DNA from: Lachnospiraceae bacterium
GTDB taxonomy: Bacteria; Bacillota; Clostridia; Lachnospirales; Lachnospiraceae
Length of the DNA: 64,000 nt
Reading direction: 5' to 3'
Assembly (NCBI GenBank): GCA_026169045.1
Contig: JAPFDH010000083.1
Location: forward strand, 25,823-89,822
In this document: piece after piece, positions 16,043-26,261 of the stretch
Position numbering within the stretch: position 1 is the stretch's first letter
Layout: each line of letters begins with the position of its first letter
Position numbers and translations under genes: made by a program
The notes under the pieces: model-generated
The model's database searches: none
What the model was told of the DNA's origin: nothing
Seen by the model: only the letters and a program-made list of their open reading frames with translations

Positions 16043-16627
16043 ATGGCTTTAGTACCTTATGTCATCGAACAGTCAAACCGCGGGGAGAGATCTTATGATA
16101 TCTATTCCCGTTTGTTAAAAGACAGAATCATTTTTTTGGGTGAAGAAGTAAATGAGGCGACAGCCAGTGTTATTGTGGCAGAGCTTTTATTTTTGGAATC
16201 AGAAGATCCGGGAAAAGATATTCATTTATATATCAACAGCCCAGGTGGTTCTGTAACAGCCGGTATGGCAATTTATGACACAATGCAGTATATCAAATGT
16301 GATGTCTCCACAATTTGTATCGGAATGGCAGCAAGTATGGGAGCATTTCTTTTAGCCGGTGGTGCAAAAGGAAAGCGTCTGGCTCTTCCGAATGCGGAAA
16401 TTATGATCCATCAGCCTCTTGGCGGTGCTCAGGGACAGGCAACAGATATTAAGATTGTGGCAGATCATATTCTGCAGACAAAGAGAAAACTGAATGAGTT
16501 ACTGGCTCAAAATACAGGAAAACCGCTGGAAGTTATTGAGCAGGATACAGAAAGAGATAATTACATGACAGCACAGGCTGCCATGGAATATGGTTTGATT
16601 GATAAAGTGATTACAAGCCGTGAATAA
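16043..16627 (+). CDS. clpP: ATP-dependent Clp protease proteolytic subunit
   Basis: The 194-residue serine protease forms the double-heptamer chamber that degrades proteins fed by ClpX. The catalytic Ser is residue 98 (AASMGAF) and the His residue 123 (IMIHQP); an Asp follows near 172 (ERDNYM region). GGAGG at 16033-16037 favours ATG 16043 over the in-frame ATG at 16031. clpX starts 68 bases after its stop and the two are probably co-transcribed. Confidence 0.96.
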   Translation: MALVPYVIEQSNRGERSYDIYSRLLKDRIIFLGEEVNEATASVIVAELLFLESEDPGKDIHLYINSPGGSVTAGMAIYDTMQYIKCDVSTICIGMAASMGAFLLAGGAKGKRLALPNAEIMIHQPLGGAQGQATDIKIVADHILQTKRKLNELLAQNTGKPLEVIEQDTERDNYMTAQAAMEYGLIDKVITSRE

Positions 16628-16695
16628 ATCTGATAAGGGAAGCAAGAAATCAGATATAAAGAAACCAGGTATCTGCCTGGGGTGAGAGGTAAAAT

Positions 16696-18000
16696 ATGGC
16701 AGGAAGAATGGAGGACCAGTACCGTTGTTCATTTTGTGGAAAGACACAGAATCAGGTACGAAAATTAATCGCAGGCAATAAGGGAATTTATATCTGCGAT
16801 GAATGTGTGGAACTTTGCTCAGAAATTTTGCAGGAAGAAGGAGAAGGCACACAGGAAGATCCGATTGGAGATATCAACTTGCTGAAACCAAAGGAAATTA
16901 AAGAATTTCTGGATCAGTATGTAGTGGGACAGGAAGCAGCAAAGAAAGCTCTTTCTGTGGCAGTTTACAATCACTATAAGCGTATTACATCTTTAAGCAG
17001 CAGCGATGTGGAGATACAAAAGAGTAATATTTTGATGCTTGGACCGACGGGATCTGGAAAAACGTTTTTGGCACAGTCTCTGGCAAAGGTTTTAAATGTG
17101 CCGTTTGCCATTGCAGATGCGACTTCATTGACGGAAGCCGGGTATGTGGGTGAAGATGTGGAAAACATTTTGCTGAAATTAATACAGGCAGCGGACTATG
17201 AAGTAGAACGTGCAGAATACGGTATTGTATATATTGATGAAATTGATAAGATCACAAAAAAATCAGAAAATGTTTCCATTACACGAGATGTTTCCGGTGA
17301 AGGTGTACAGCAGGCACTGCTGAAAATTCTGGAAGGTACCGTTGCCAGTGTGCCGCCTCAGGGTGGAAGAAAACATCCACATCAGGAATTGATCCAGATT
17401 GATACCACCAATATTTTGTTTATCTGCGGTGGTGCATTTGATGGATTGGAAAAACTGGTGGAGAGAAGACTGGGTGCCGGCTCCATTGGTTTTGGAGCAC
17501 AGATCGCTGAAAAGGCAGAACATAACATTGGTGATTTGTTCAAGCAGGTGTTACCGGAAGATTTGGTAAAATATGGATTGATTCCGGAATTTATCGGACG
17601 TGTGCCGGTGGTTGTGACACTGGATATGCTGGATAAAGAGACATTGGTTCATATTCTCACAGAGCCGAAAAATGCTATTACAAAACAGTATATTAAATTG
17701 TTTGAATTGGATGGCGTCAGCTTGGAGTTTACGCCGGAAGCTCTGGACTTGATTGCTGCCCGTTCTCAGGAGAGAAAAACAGGGGCAAGAGGTCTGCGTG
17801 CCATTATGGAATCAATTATGATGGATATCATGTTCCAGATTCCATCGGATGAAACAATCGGACGCTGTATTATTACAAAAGAGACTGTAGAGGGAACGGA
17901 AGGACCGACAATTATCAAGCGGGATGAAGAAGTGCCAGTCGTTCCGCAGAAAGAGGAACGTCCCCGCCGTTTTTTTGGAAAAAGTAATGAAATTGCTTAA
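16696..18000 (+). CDS. clpX: ClpX, ATP-dependent unfoldase of ClpXP
   Basis: The 434-residue protein starts with a C4 zinc-binding domain (CSFC and CDECVELC, about residues 10-40) that recognises substrates. The AAA+ core follows: Walker A GPTGSGKT, Walker B IVYIDEID, and sensor and arginine-finger regions. The ClpP-docking loop has the IGF tripeptide in GSIGFGA. A terminator follows, so lon is probably a separate unit. Confidence 0.96.
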   Translation: MAGRMEDQYRCSFCGKTQNQVRKLIAGNKGIYICDECVELCSEILQEEGEGTQEDPIGDINLLKPKEIKEFLDQYVVGQEAAKKALSVAVYNHYKRITSLSSSDVEIQKSNILMLGPTGSGKTFLAQSLAKVLNVPFAIADATSLTEAGYVGEDVENILLKLIQAADYEVERAEYGIVYIDEIDKITKKSENVSITRDVSGEGVQQALLKILEGTVASVPPQGGRKHPHQELIQIDTTNILFICGGAFDGLEKLVERRLGAGSIGFGAQIAEKAEHNIGDLFKQVLPEDLVKYGLIPEFIGRVPVVVTLDMLDKETLVHILTEPKNAITKQYIKLFELDGVSLEFTPEALDLIAARSQERKTGARGLRAIMESIMMDIMFQIPSDETIGRCIITKETVEGTEGPTIIKRDEEVPVVPQKEERPRRFFGKSNEIA

Positions 18001-18041
18001 TCGTCGTATTGGCTTATAATACGAAAGAAGACAGTAAACAA

Positions 18042-18090
18042 GGGAGATTTTTCTGGATGCATGTAAAAAGACAGAAGAAATCTCCCTTTT
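18042..18090 (+). terminator. Terminator after clpX
   Basis: GGGAGATTTTTCTG (18042-18055) pairs with CAGAAGAAATCTCCC (18072-18086) with one bulge, followed by TTTT. It ends 37 bases before lon. Confidence 0.8.
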
Positions 18091-18126
18091 GACTATGTAT
18101 AGATGTATATAGAAACGAGGAAATAC

Positions 18127-20439
18127 ATGATAGAGGAAATGGAAATGCTAACAGTAGCCCTGCGTGGTTTGACTGTTTTGCCAAATATGATTGTACATTT
18201 AGATATCAGCAGAGACAGTTCTATGGAAGCGGCAAACCGGGCTATGGAAGGAGATCAGAAACTATTTCTGGTTTCACAGAGGGATACAGACGTTGCAGCA
18301 CCGGGAAAGGCTGATTTGTACCGGGTTGGAACCATTGCCGTGATAAAGCAGATAGTAAGAATTTCTCCGCAGATTATGCGGATTTTGATTGAGGGTAAAC
18401 AACGGGCCCTTCTTTTGGAGATGGCACAGGAAACACCTTGTTTGATTTCTAAAATTGTCACTATGGAAACAGAAGGTGATATGGAAAAGAATGAAGAACA
18501 GGCATGTATTCGTATTATAAAGGATATGCTGGTGCATTATCTTGCTGAAAATCCGAAGGCCAGCAAAGAACTGCACAAAGCACTGGAAAATGAGACGGAT
18601 TTGGAGTTGTTTTTAGACCAGGTGGCCGGAAATTTACCGTTGTCTCAGAAAGTAAGACAGAATTTCCTGGAGATTCAGCCTTTGCAGGAGCGATATCAGT
18701 TTATGGTTCAGCTGCTAAAAAATGAAATAGATGTCACCCGGTTGAAGAAAGAATTCCAGAGACAGGTAAAAGAGCGTATCGATAAGAATCAGAAAGAATA
18801 TATTCTGCGGGAGCAGCTGAAAGTTATTCATGAGGAATTGGGAGATACGGTTCCTATGAATGATGCGGATGCTTATCTGGAAAAGTTAAAGAAATTAAAG
18901 GCAGATAAAGAAGTCAAGGAAAAGCTGGAGAAAGAAATTAAGCGTTTGCGTAATCTGCCGGGAGGCAGTCAGGAAGCATCGGTAGCACAGAATTATATTG
19001 AAATTCTGTTGGAAATGCCATGGAATAAGGGATCCCGTGAAGTGATCGATTTGAAACAGGCAGAGGCGGTTTTAAACGAAGATCACTATGGATTGGAAAA
19101 GGTAAAAGAAAGAATACTGGAATATCTGGCAGTCCGTAAGTTAAACGGAAAAGGAGAAAGTCCGATTCTGTGTCTTGTGGGACCTCCTGGTACGGGAAAG
19201 ACATCCATTGCAAAATCGGTGGCGCGTGCACTTCATAAAAAATATGTTCGTATCAGTCTTGGCGGAATTCGGGACGAGGCAGAAATCCGTGGTCATAGAA
19301 GGACATATGTAGGAGCTATGCCGGGACGAATCGCAGCAGGAATTCGGCAAGCCGGTGTAAAAAACCCATTGATGCTCTTGGATGAGTTGGATAAGGTGAG
19401 CAGTGATTATACACGTGGGGATACTGCCTCCGCACTTTTGGAAGTTTTGGATGGCGGTCAAAACAGCAAGTTTAGAGATCATTATCTGGAAGTGCCATTG
19501 AATTTATCGGAGGTATTATTTATCGCTACAGCCAATACGGTACAGACGATACCAGGTCCGTTGCTGGATCGTATGGAAATCATTGAGGTTAGCAGTTATA
19601 CGGAAAATGAAAAATTCCATATTGCCAAAGATTATCTTTTAAAGAAGCAGTTGGAAAAGCATGGATTAAATGCGGAGCAGCTGATTATAGAAGATGATGC
19701 CATAAAAGATATTATTCGCCATTATACCAGAGAGGCAGGGGTGCGCAGCCTGGAAAGACAGATTGGAAAAATCTGCAGAAAAGCAGCAAGACGTATATTG
19801 GAGGATGATGTTGCGTCAGTGACAGTAAAAAGAGATGATTTGGAAACCTATCTGGGAAAAGAAAAGATTGAATTTGATACAATTAATGAAAAGGATGAAA
19901 TCGGTATTGTCAGAGGACTGGCGTGGACAAAAGTAGGCGGTGATACGCTCCAAATTGAAGTTAATGTCATGCCAGGAAAAGGAAATATGCAATTGACGGG
20001 ACAAATGGGAGATGTAATGAAAGAATCCGCACAGATTGCTTTGAGTTATATCCGTTCCATAGCGGGGCGTTATCAGGTGCCCAATGACTTCTTTGAAACC
20101 CATGATTTCCATATACATATTCCAGAAGGAGCAGTTCCAAAGGATGGTCCAAGTGCCGGGATTACGATGGCAATTGCTATGCTCTCTGCCGTAACAGAAA
20201 AAAAAGTACACAGAGATGTGGCTATGACAGGAGAAATTACTCTTCGGGGTAAAGTACTTCCCATTGGAGGATTGAAGGAAAAATTGCTGGCTGCTAAGAT
20301 GGCCGGTGTGAAAACGGTTTTGGTTCCGGAAAAGAATAAGGTTTCCGTAGAAGAAATTTCAAGAGAGATTACAGACGGACTTCGGATTGTTTTTGTATCA
20401 GAGATGGAAGAAGTAATAAAAGAAGCGATTTGTTGTTAG
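18127..20439 (+). CDS. lon: Lon ATP-dependent protease
   Basis: The 770-residue protein has the full LonA layout: an N-terminal substrate domain (to about 300), AAA+ domain with Walker A GPPGTGKTS near residue 351 and Walker B LMLLDELDKV, and a C-terminal protease domain with the Ser-Lys dyad (Ser in PKDGPSAG near 676, Lys in LLAAKMAG near 722). It degrades misfolded and regulatory proteins in the cytoplasm. ACGAGGAAATAC before ATG 18127 sets the start; a frame from 18103 has no ribosome site. engB follows after 35 bases. Confidence 0.95.
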   Translation: MIEEMEMLTVALRGLTVLPNMIVHLDISRDSSMEAANRAMEGDQKLFLVSQRDTDVAAPGKADLYRVGTIAVIKQIVRISPQIMRILIEGKQRALLLEMAQETPCLISKIVTMETEGDMEKNEEQACIRIIKDMLVHYLAENPKASKELHKALENETDLELFLDQVAGNLPLSQKVRQNFLEIQPLQERYQFMVQLLKNEIDVTRLKKEFQRQVKERIDKNQKEYILREQLKVIHEELGDTVPMNDADAYLEKLKKLKADKEVKEKLEKEIKRLRNLPGGSQEASVAQNYIEILLEMPWNKGSREVIDLKQAEAVLNEDHYGLEKVKERILEYLAVRKLNGKGESPILCLVGPPGTGKTSIAKSVARALHKKYVRISLGGIRDEAEIRGHRRTYVGAMPGRIAAGIRQAGVKNPLMLLDELDKVSSDYTRGDTASALLEVLDGGQNSKFRDHYLEVPLNLSEVLFIATANTVQTIPGPLLDRMEIIEVSSYTENEKFHIAKDYLLKKQLEKHGLNAEQLIIEDDAIKDIIRHYTREAGVRSLERQIGKICRKAARRILEDDVASVTVKRDDLETYLGKEKIEFDTINEKDEIGIVRGLAWTKVGGDTLQIEVNVMPGKGNMQLTGQMGDVMKESAQIALSYIRSIAGRYQVPNDFFETHDFHIHIPEGAVPKDGPSAGITMAIAMLSAVTEKKVHRDVAMTGEITLRGKVLPIGGLKEKLLAAKMAGVKTVLVPEKNKVSVEEISREITDGLRIVFVSEMEEVIKEAICC

Positions 20440-20474
20440 AAACAGATAGAGGGTTAACGGAAAGGAATATATAG

Positions 20475-21083
20475 ATGGTTATAAAAAATGTGAATTTGGA
20501 AATCGTGTGCGGTATTACCAGTAAGTTGCCGGAAACGGGTCAGCCTGAGTTTGCATTCGCCGGAAAATCAAATGTGGGAAAATCATCCCTGATTAATGCA
20601 TTGATGAACCGAAAAGCATATGCCAGAACATCTTCCCAGCCGGGAAAAACACAGACAATCAATTTTTATCATATTAATGATACCTTTTACTATGTGGATC
20701 TTCCCGGGTATGGATATGCAAAAGTATCGGAGGAAGTAAAAGCTAAGTGGGGAAAAATGATAGAGCGTTATCTGCATAGTTCCAAAGAACTGCGGTATGT
20801 ATTTTTACTGGTGGATATTCGTCATGATCCGTCGGTTAATGACAAACAGATGTACCAGTGGATCAAAGCCCAGGGTTTTTCACCGGTGGTAATTGCTACC
20901 AAATTGGACAAGATAAAAAGAAGTCAGGTGGCAAAACAGGTGAAAGCGATACGGACAGGCCTTGCTATGGAAAAAGAAGGGGTTTTGATTCCGTTTTCAG
21001 CACAGACAAAGGATGGAAGAGAAGAAATTTGGAGTTTGATTGATCAGACGATTTCCATTGAAACAGATATACAAAATGAATAA
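20475..21083 (+). CDS. engB: Ribosome biogenesis GTPase YihA/YsxC (EngB)
   Basis: The 202-residue GTPase shows G1 GKSNVGKSS, G3 DLPGYGYAKV and G4 TKLDK. EngB helps late assembly of the 50S ribosomal subunit. The start at 20475 follows AAAGGAATATATAG. The gene is directly downstream of lon, a conserved pairing in Firmicutes, and ends in a terminator, so lon-engB is one unit. Confidence 0.93.
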   Translation: MVIKNVNLEIVCGITSKLPETGQPEFAFAGKSNVGKSSLINALMNRKAYARTSSQPGKTQTINFYHINDTFYYVDLPGYGYAKVSEEVKAKWGKMIERYLHSSKELRYVFLLVDIRHDPSVNDKQMYQWIKAQGFSPVVIATKLDKIKRSQVAKQVKAIRTGLAMEKEGVLIPFSAQTKDGREEIWSLIDQTISIETDIQNE

Positions 21084-21100
21084 GCAGATATCACAAATAA

Positions 21101-21143
21101 AAGAAAAGCGGCTGGAAAAGAAAGAAAAGCCGCTTTTTTTCTT
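21101..21143 (+). terminator. Terminator after engB
   Basis: AAGAAAAGCGGC pairs with GCCGCTTTTTTTCTT across a short loop; the T-run is part of the right arm. It closes the lon-engB unit. Confidence 0.85.
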
Positions 21144-21174
21144 GTATGGTGATGAGGAATCTGATATAAAAATT

Positions 21175-21216
21175 GTAACAGTTCAGTCATAGGTATCCCT
21201 ATGGATGAACTGTTAT
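21175..21216 (+). repeat. Solo hairpin related to the MITE-like element
   Basis: GTAACAGTTCA (21175-21185) and TGAACTGTTAT (21206-21216) are inverted copies of the element ends found at 32818 and 32982. The inner CATAGG/CCTATG pair completes a 42-base palindrome with almost no loop. It may be a deleted element keeping only its ends. Confidence 0.7.
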
Positions 21217-21343
21217 ATAAAAATACATCATGATGGATACTTTTTCAGAGAAAAGAATGTCGACATCCGGTCACTTCTAATTGCATATCGGTTATTTCTT
21301 TTGCCAATGCGGAAAAAGATTCTCTTTTTTGGCATTTTGCATG

Positions 21344-21374
21344 GCCGGAATCGGTACGGGAGGAAGATTCCGGC
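21344..21374 (+). terminator. Terminator-like hairpin ahead of the rml promoter
   Basis: GCCGGAATC and GATTCCGGC pair perfectly around about 13 bases, followed by TCCTTTCTGTT. The 438-base gap 21084-21521 holds the engB terminator, the palindrome at 21175, this hairpin and the rmlA promoter; no gene is seen in it. Confidence 0.55.
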
Positions 21375-21403
21375 TCCTTTCTGTTGAAAAATCAGTAAAA
21401 CGA

Positions 21404-21432
21404 TTGAAATTATAGATGGGGTGTGATATACT
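21404..21432 (+). promoter_or_regulatory. Promoter of the rml operon
   Basis: TTGAAA 21404-21409 and TATACT 21427-21432 are spaced by 17 bases, about 90 bases upstream of rmlA. Confidence 0.75.
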
Positions 21433-21521
21433 GGACAACAATAAAGGGTGGACTCTGCCCAAATGGCGGACTTCATCTATTGAAATATGCAGCTGCCGGG
21501 CTGCAGGAATGAGAGGTTCAG

Positions 21522-22406
21522 ATGAAAGGTATTATATTAGCGGGAGGAAGCGGGACACGCCTTTATCCCCTGACCAAGGTTACATCCAAACAATTACTGC
21601 CTATTTATGATAAGCCTATGATTTATTATCCATTGTCTGTTCTGATGGAAGCTGGAATTAAAGATATTCTGATTATTTCCACGCCGGTGGATACTCCTAG
21701 GTTTGAGGCACTTCTCGGTGACGGAAATCAATTCGGTTTTAATCTGACATATGCGGTGCAGCCGAGCCCGGATGGACTGGCACAGGCATTTATCATCGGT
21801 GCTGATTTCATTGGAGATGATTCTGTGGCTATGGTACTTGGCGATAATATTTTCCATGGACATGGTCTGAAGAAACGTCTTCAGGCAGCAGCAGCTAAGA
21901 AGAGCGGAGCAACGGTATTTGGTTATTATGTGGATGATCCGGAGCGTTTTGGAATCGTTGAGTTTGATGAACATGGAAAGGCAATTTCTCTGGAAGAAAA
22001 GCCAGAGCATCCAAAGAGTAATTACTGTGTGACCGGTTTGTATTTTTATGATAACCGTGTAGTAGAATATGCGAAAGCACTGAAGCCATCGGCACGCGGC
22101 GAGTTGGAAATTACAGATCTGAATAAGATTTATCTGGAGAATGGCGAGCTGGAAGTTACATTGTTGGGTCAGGGCTTTACATGGCTGGATACAGGAACAC
22201 ACGAGTCCCTGGTAGATGCCACCAATTTTGTAAAGACGGTGGAACAGCATCAGCATAGAAAAATTGCTTGTCTGGAAGAAATTGCATATCTGAATGGCTG
22301 GATTAGCAAGGAACAGCTGGAAAAAGTCTATGAAATCTATAAGAAAAACCAATATGGTGCATACTTGAAGGATATCATGGACGGAAAATATATAGATAAT
22401 AAGTAA
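21522..22406 (+). CDS. rmlA: Glucose-1-phosphate thymidylyltransferase
   Basis: The 294-residue enzyme makes dTDP-glucose from dTTP and glucose-1-phosphate, the first step of dTDP-L-rhamnose synthesis for cell-wall polysaccharide. The nucleotide-binding motif [11 protein letters not shown] is at residues 8-18, and VLGDNIFHG and FTWLDTGTH are conserved. Length is normal for RmlA. The start follows GAGAGGTTCAG. rmlB lies 84 bases downstream and rmlD next, but the usual rmlC is not between them. Confidence 0.95.
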   Translation: MKGIILAGGSGTRLYPLTKVTSKQLLPIYDKPMIYYPLSVLMEAGIKDILIISTPVDTPRFEALLGDGNQFGFNLTYAVQPSPDGLAQAFIIGADFIGDDSVAMVLGDNIFHGHGLKKRLQAAAAKKSGATVFGYYVDDPERFGIVEFDEHGKAISLEEKPEHPKSNYCVTGLYFYDNRVVEYAKALKPSARGELEITDLNKIYLENGELEVTLLGQGFTWLDTGTHESLVDATNFVKTVEQHQHRKIACLEEIAYLNGWISKEQLEKVYEIYKKNQYGAYLKDIMDGKYIDNK

Positions 22407-22490
22407 TTGAAATCAAACTGTTCTTTTCTGATTACGGATGATAGCATTCTGTTGAAGAAAAGAATGAATAAATGGAGGAAATGAGTCGAT

Positions 22491-23519
22491 ATGAAAATTT
22501 TGGTTACAGGCGGTGCTGGATTTATCGGGGGCAATTTTGTTCATTATATGGTAAATAAGTATCCGGAAGATATGATTGTGAACCTGGATCTTCTGACATA
22601 TGCCGGAAATCTGGAAACATTAAAGGCTGTGGAAGATAAGCCAAATTATAAATTCTATAAAGGGGATATTGCAGACAGAGATTTTATTATGGATCTGTTC
22701 GAAAAGGAAAAGTTTGATGTAGTGATCAACTTTGCTGCTGAGAGCCATGTAGATCGTTCCATTACAAATCCGGAACTGTTTGTACATTCCAATGTACTGG
22801 GAACTGTTACCCTTTTGGATGCATCCAGAAGATTTGGTGTAAAGAGATATCATCAGGTTTCTACTGATGAAGTATATGGAGATTTGCCATTGGATCGTCC
22901 GGATTTATTCTTCACAGAAGATACACCGCTGCATACATCCAGTCCTTATTCTTCTTCCAAGGCGAGTGCGGACTTATTTGTTATGGCATATTACCGTACA
23001 TTTGGTTTACCGGTTACAATCTCAAGATGTTCCAATAACTATGGACCATATCAATTCCCGGAAAAACTGATTCCTCTGATGATCAGCCGTGCGCTGGCAG
23101 ATGAAGAACTTCCTGTTTATGGAAAGGGAGAAAATGTCAGAGACTGGCTGCATGTATTGGATCACTGTACAGCCATTGACCTGATTGTGAGAAACGGTAA
23201 AGTCGGTGAAGTGTATAATGTAGGTGGTCACAATGAAAGAACAAATCTGGAAGTTGTAAAGACGGTTCTGAAGGCATTGGATAAGCCAGAGACATTGATC
23301 AAATATGTAACAGACAGACCGGGACATGACAGAAGATATGCTATTGATCCGAAAAAACTTGAAACAGAACTGGGATGGAAACCACAATATACATTTGATA
23401 CAGGAATTGTTCAGACGATTCAGTGGTATCTGGATAATAAGGAATGGTGGCAGAATATTTTAAGCGGTGAATACGCAAATTATTTTGAGAAGATGTACGG
23501 AAAGCGTCTGGAAAAATAA
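22491..23519 (+). CDS. rmlB: dTDP-glucose 4,6-dehydratase
   Basis: The 342-residue extended SDR enzyme converts dTDP-glucose to dTDP-4-keto-6-deoxyglucose using bound NAD. GGAGFIGGNF binds the cofactor, STDEVYGDL carries the active-site Asp/Glu, and YSSSKASAD holds the Tyr-Lys pair. A good ribosome site (GGAGGAAATG) precedes ATG 22491. Second gene of the rml cluster. Confidence 0.95.
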   Translation: MKILVTGGAGFIGGNFVHYMVNKYPEDMIVNLDLLTYAGNLETLKAVEDKPNYKFYKGDIADRDFIMDLFEKEKFDVVINFAAESHVDRSITNPELFVHSNVLGTVTLLDASRRFGVKRYHQVSTDEVYGDLPLDRPDLFFTEDTPLHTSSPYSSSKASADLFVMAYYRTFGLPVTISRCSNNYGPYQFPEKLIPLMISRALADEELPVYGKGENVRDWLHVLDHCTAIDLIVRNGKVGEVYNVGGHNERTNLEVVKTVLKALDKPETLIKYVTDRPGHDRRYAIDPKKLETELGWKPQYTFDTGIVQTIQWYLDNKEWWQNILSGEYANYFEKMYGKRLEK

Positions 23520-23660
23520 TCCGAACAGGATGATTTCAGACGATGATGTGAGAAGGGTGTTGTAAGCGGTGGTTTGCGATACCCTTTTCCTTATATCATT
23601 TTCTCTATGGTTGGAAAAATAAAAGTAAAAGCCGGAGAAACCGGCAGAAATGAGGGCAAA

Positions 23661-24506
23661 ATGCGAGTATTAGTTACAGGAGTAAAGGGTCAGTTAGGTT
23701 ATGATGTAGTAAAGGAATGTGAAAAACGCGGAATAGAAGCTGTCGGTGTGGATGTGGAAGAAATGGATATTACAGATGCTCAGGCAGTGGATCGGGTGAT
23801 CACAGAGGCAAAGGTGGACGCAGTGATTCATTGTGCAGCATATACAGCGGTGGATGCAGCAGAAGACAATGTGGATATTTGCCGTAAAGTTAATGCAGAG
23901 GGAACTGAAAATATTGCTAAAGTCTGCAAGAAGCTGGATATTAAGATGATTTATATTAGTACAGACTATGTATTCGACGGAGAAGGCGAACGTCCTTGGC
24001 AACCGGATGATGAACGTAATCCGTTAAATGTTTATGGTCAGACCAAGTATGAAGGAGAGCTGGCTGTAGAGCAGAATCTGGAAAAGTATTTTATTGTACG
24101 TATTGCGTGGGTGTTTGGCGTAAACGGAAAGAATTTTATTAAGACGATGTTGCGTTTGGGAGAAGAGCGGGGAGCAGTCAGTGTGGTAAATGATCAGATT
24201 GGTTCTCCGACTTATACGTATGATCTTGCGGTGCTTTTAGTAGATATGGTTCAAACAGAAAAATACGGCCGTTATCATGCTACCAATGAAGGACTCTGCA
24301 GCTGGTATGAATTTGCGTGTGAAATTTTTAGACAGGCTGGTATGGATCAGGTGAAAGTGACACCGGTAGATTCCACAGCGTTTCCAGCTAAAGCAAAGCG
24401 GCCGCATAATAGCCGGATGAGTAAAGATAAGTTGGAAGAAAACGGATTCCATCGTCTTCCTACATGGCAGGATGCACTGGGACGTTATTTAAAAGAAATC
24501 CGTTAA
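23661..24506 (+). CDS. rmlD: dTDP-4-dehydrorhamnose reductase
   Basis: The 281-residue SDR enzyme performs the last step to dTDP-L-rhamnose. Motifs: GVKGQLGYDV cofactor site, HCAAYTAVDAAE, STDYVFDG, and YGQTKYEGE with the catalytic Tyr and Lys. The start at 23661 follows TGAGGGC; the longer frame from 23574 has no ribosome site. There is no RmlC domain fused to it, so the 3,5-epimerase must be encoded elsewhere. Confidence 0.93.
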   Translation: MRVLVTGVKGQLGYDVVKECEKRGIEAVGVDVEEMDITDAQAVDRVITEAKVDAVIHCAAYTAVDAAEDNVDICRKVNAEGTENIAKVCKKLDIKMIYISTDYVFDGEGERPWQPDDERNPLNVYGQTKYEGELAVEQNLEKYFIVRIAWVFGVNGKNFIKTMLRLGEERGAVSVVNDQIGSPTYTYDLAVLLVDMVQTEKYGRYHATNEGLCSWYEFACEIFRQAGMDQVKVTPVDSTAFPAKAKRPHNSRMSKDKLEENGFHRLPTWQDALGRYLKEIR

Positions 24507-24528
24507 AAGGCAAAAGGAAAGGAACGTT

Positions 24529-25032
24529 ATGCAGAGACAGTGGACAAAACAGAGAATGATATGGCTTTTACTGGTTGTTCTCTGGATGGGCGTGATCTTT
24601 TTCTTTTCTTCTCAAAACGGAGAAGAGTCATCAAATTTAAGCGGTGGTATTACAGAGTTTTTCGCTCATTTGTTTCATCCGAATTTTGAAGAGTTATCGG
24701 AAATGGAGCAACAGAAGCTGTTGGGACAATTTTCTTATCTGATCAGAAAAGGGGCTCATTTTTCTGAATATGCCATTCTGGGAATGCTTTTGACAGGATG
24801 GAGCAGAACATTTAAGTGGAATAAATGGATACAAGGCGGTGTATGCTGGGGAATTGGTACACTTTATGCGATGAGTGATGAATTTCATCAGATGTTCAGT
24901 GATGGAAGGTCACCCCAAATTTTTGATGTTTGTATTGATTCCTCAGGAGTTTTATTTGGAATCTTGGCAATGGGAGTAGTTTATGCTATAATGACTTTAA
25001 TTTGTCAGCATAATAAAGCGAGAAAGATTTGA
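24529..25032 (+). CDS. VanZ family membrane protein
   Basis: The 167-residue protein has four hydrophobic helices and the family hallmarks FFFSSQNGEESS near residue 25, KGAHFSEYAILGML and SDEFHQMFSDGRSPQIFDV. VanZ-like proteins are linked to teicoplanin resistance in enterococci, but most family members have unknown roles. It lies 22 bases after rmlD and may be part of the same transcript. Confidence 0.88.
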   Translation: MQRQWTKQRMIWLLLVVLWMGVIFFFSSQNGEESSNLSGGITEFFAHLFHPNFEELSEMEQQKLLGQFSYLIRKGAHFSEYAILGMLLTGWSRTFKWNKWIQGGVCWGIGTLYAMSDEFHQMFSDGRSPQIFDVCIDSSGVLFGILAMGVVYAIMTLICQHNKARKI

Positions 25033-25054
25033 CAGATAAAAAGGAGGAAATAAA

Positions 25055-26248
25055 ATGTTGATATCCGATAAAATGAAACCATTGTTAGAGAATAATTCCG
25101 CCATTCGGGCCATGTTTGAAGAAGGAAAGAAGATGGCTGCTGTTTACGGTGCAGAAAATGTATATGATTTCAGCCTGGGTAACCCCAGTGTTCCGGCACC
25201 GTTGGAAGTGAAGCAGGCGATTCTGGATATTTTGGAAGAAGAACCCTCTGGTTTGATTCACGGTTATATGAGCAATGCCGGTTTTGAAGATGTACGTCAG
25301 GCCATAGCAGAATCTTTAAATCGTAGATTTCAGACAGCTTTTCAGGCGAAAAATTTGATTATGACGGTGGGAGCTGCCAGCGGATTGAATATCACTTTGA
25401 AAGCTCTTTTAAATCCGGGTGAAGAAGTGATTACTTTTGCCCCATACTTTGTGGAATATGGTTCCTATGTGAGAAATTATGATGGAGTACTGGTGGTTGT
25501 TTCTCCAAATACGGAGACTTTTCAACCAAATCTGGATGAATTTGAAGAAAAGATTACTGAAAAAACAAAGGCAGTAATCATCAATTCGCCACATAATCCT
25601 ACAGGTGTTGTATATTCAGAAGAAACGATCAAAGCTCTGGCAGCCATTATGGAACGCAAACAAAAAGAATATGGTCATGCTATTGTATTGATATCGGATG
25701 AACCATATCGCGAATTGGTTTATGATGGTGTTACCGTTCCGTATTTGACAAAGTACTATGCAAATACCATTGTGGGATATTCTTACAGTAAGTCACTTTC
25801 TTTGCCTGGTGAAAGAATCGGATATGTGGTCGTACCGGATGAGATGGAAGACAGCAGCCGGGTGATTGCGGCGATGACGATTGCCAATCGTGTCCTGGGA
25901 AGTGTCAATGCACCTTCATTGATGCAGCGCGTGATTATGCGGTGTCTGGATGCAAAGGTAGATGTGGAAGCGTATGACAGAAACAGAATGCTGTTATATT
26001 CCTCACTAAAAGAATATGGATTTACCTGTATTAAACCGCAGGGAGCTTTTTACCTGTTTGTAAAATCCCCTGTAGCAGATGAAAAGGAATTTTGTGAAGC
26101 AGCAAAAAAACATCACATTCTTGTGGTTCCCGGAAGTAGTTTTGCGTGTCCGGGATATGTGAGAATTTCTTATTGTGTATCCTATGATACTATTAAGCAT
26201 TCATTGCCGGGATTTAAAAAACTGGCAGAGGAATATCAGCTGAGCTGA
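25055..26248 (+). CDS. Pyridoxal-phosphate aminotransferase, class I/II (AspC-like)
   Basis: The 397-residue protein has the fold type I aminotransferase pattern: GAASGLNITLKALL cofactor region, NSPHNPTG, the Asp/Tyr motif ISDEPYRELVYDG, and the Schiff-base Lys in SYSKSLSLPGERIGY. Aspartate or aromatic aminotransferase activity is likely, but specificity cannot be told. AAGGAGG precedes the start. It is followed after 13 bases by a HisC-like gene, so the two form an operon. Confidence 0.88.
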   Translation: MLISDKMKPLLENNSAIRAMFEEGKKMAAVYGAENVYDFSLGNPSVPAPLEVKQAILDILEEEPSGLIHGYMSNAGFEDVRQAIAESLNRRFQTAFQAKNLIMTVGAASGLNITLKALLNPGEEVITFAPYFVEYGSYVRNYDGVLVVVSPNTETFQPNLDEFEEKITEKTKAVIINSPHNPTGVVYSEETIKALAAIMERKQKEYGHAIVLISDEPYRELVYDGVTVPYLTKYYANTIVGYSYSKSLSLPGERIGYVVVPDEMEDSSRVIAAMTIANRVLGSVNAPSLMQRVIMRCLDAKVDVEAYDRNRMLLYSSLKEYGFTCIKPQGAFYLFVKSPVADEKEFCEAAKKHHILVVPGSSFACPGYVRISYCVSYDTIKHSLPGFKKLAEEYQLS

Positions 26249-26261
26249 CGGGGAGGATAGA

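Noticed and set aside
21205..21387. 60-codon ORF between engB and rmlA
   Set aside because: It starts inside the repeat palindrome, includes the hairpin at 21344, and has no ribosome site.
21594..22352. Antisense ORF of 252 codons opposite rmlA
   Set aside because: It lies wholly opposite a well-supported enzyme gene, has no ribosome site and encodes a Cys/Phe/Ile-rich product typical of antisense frames.
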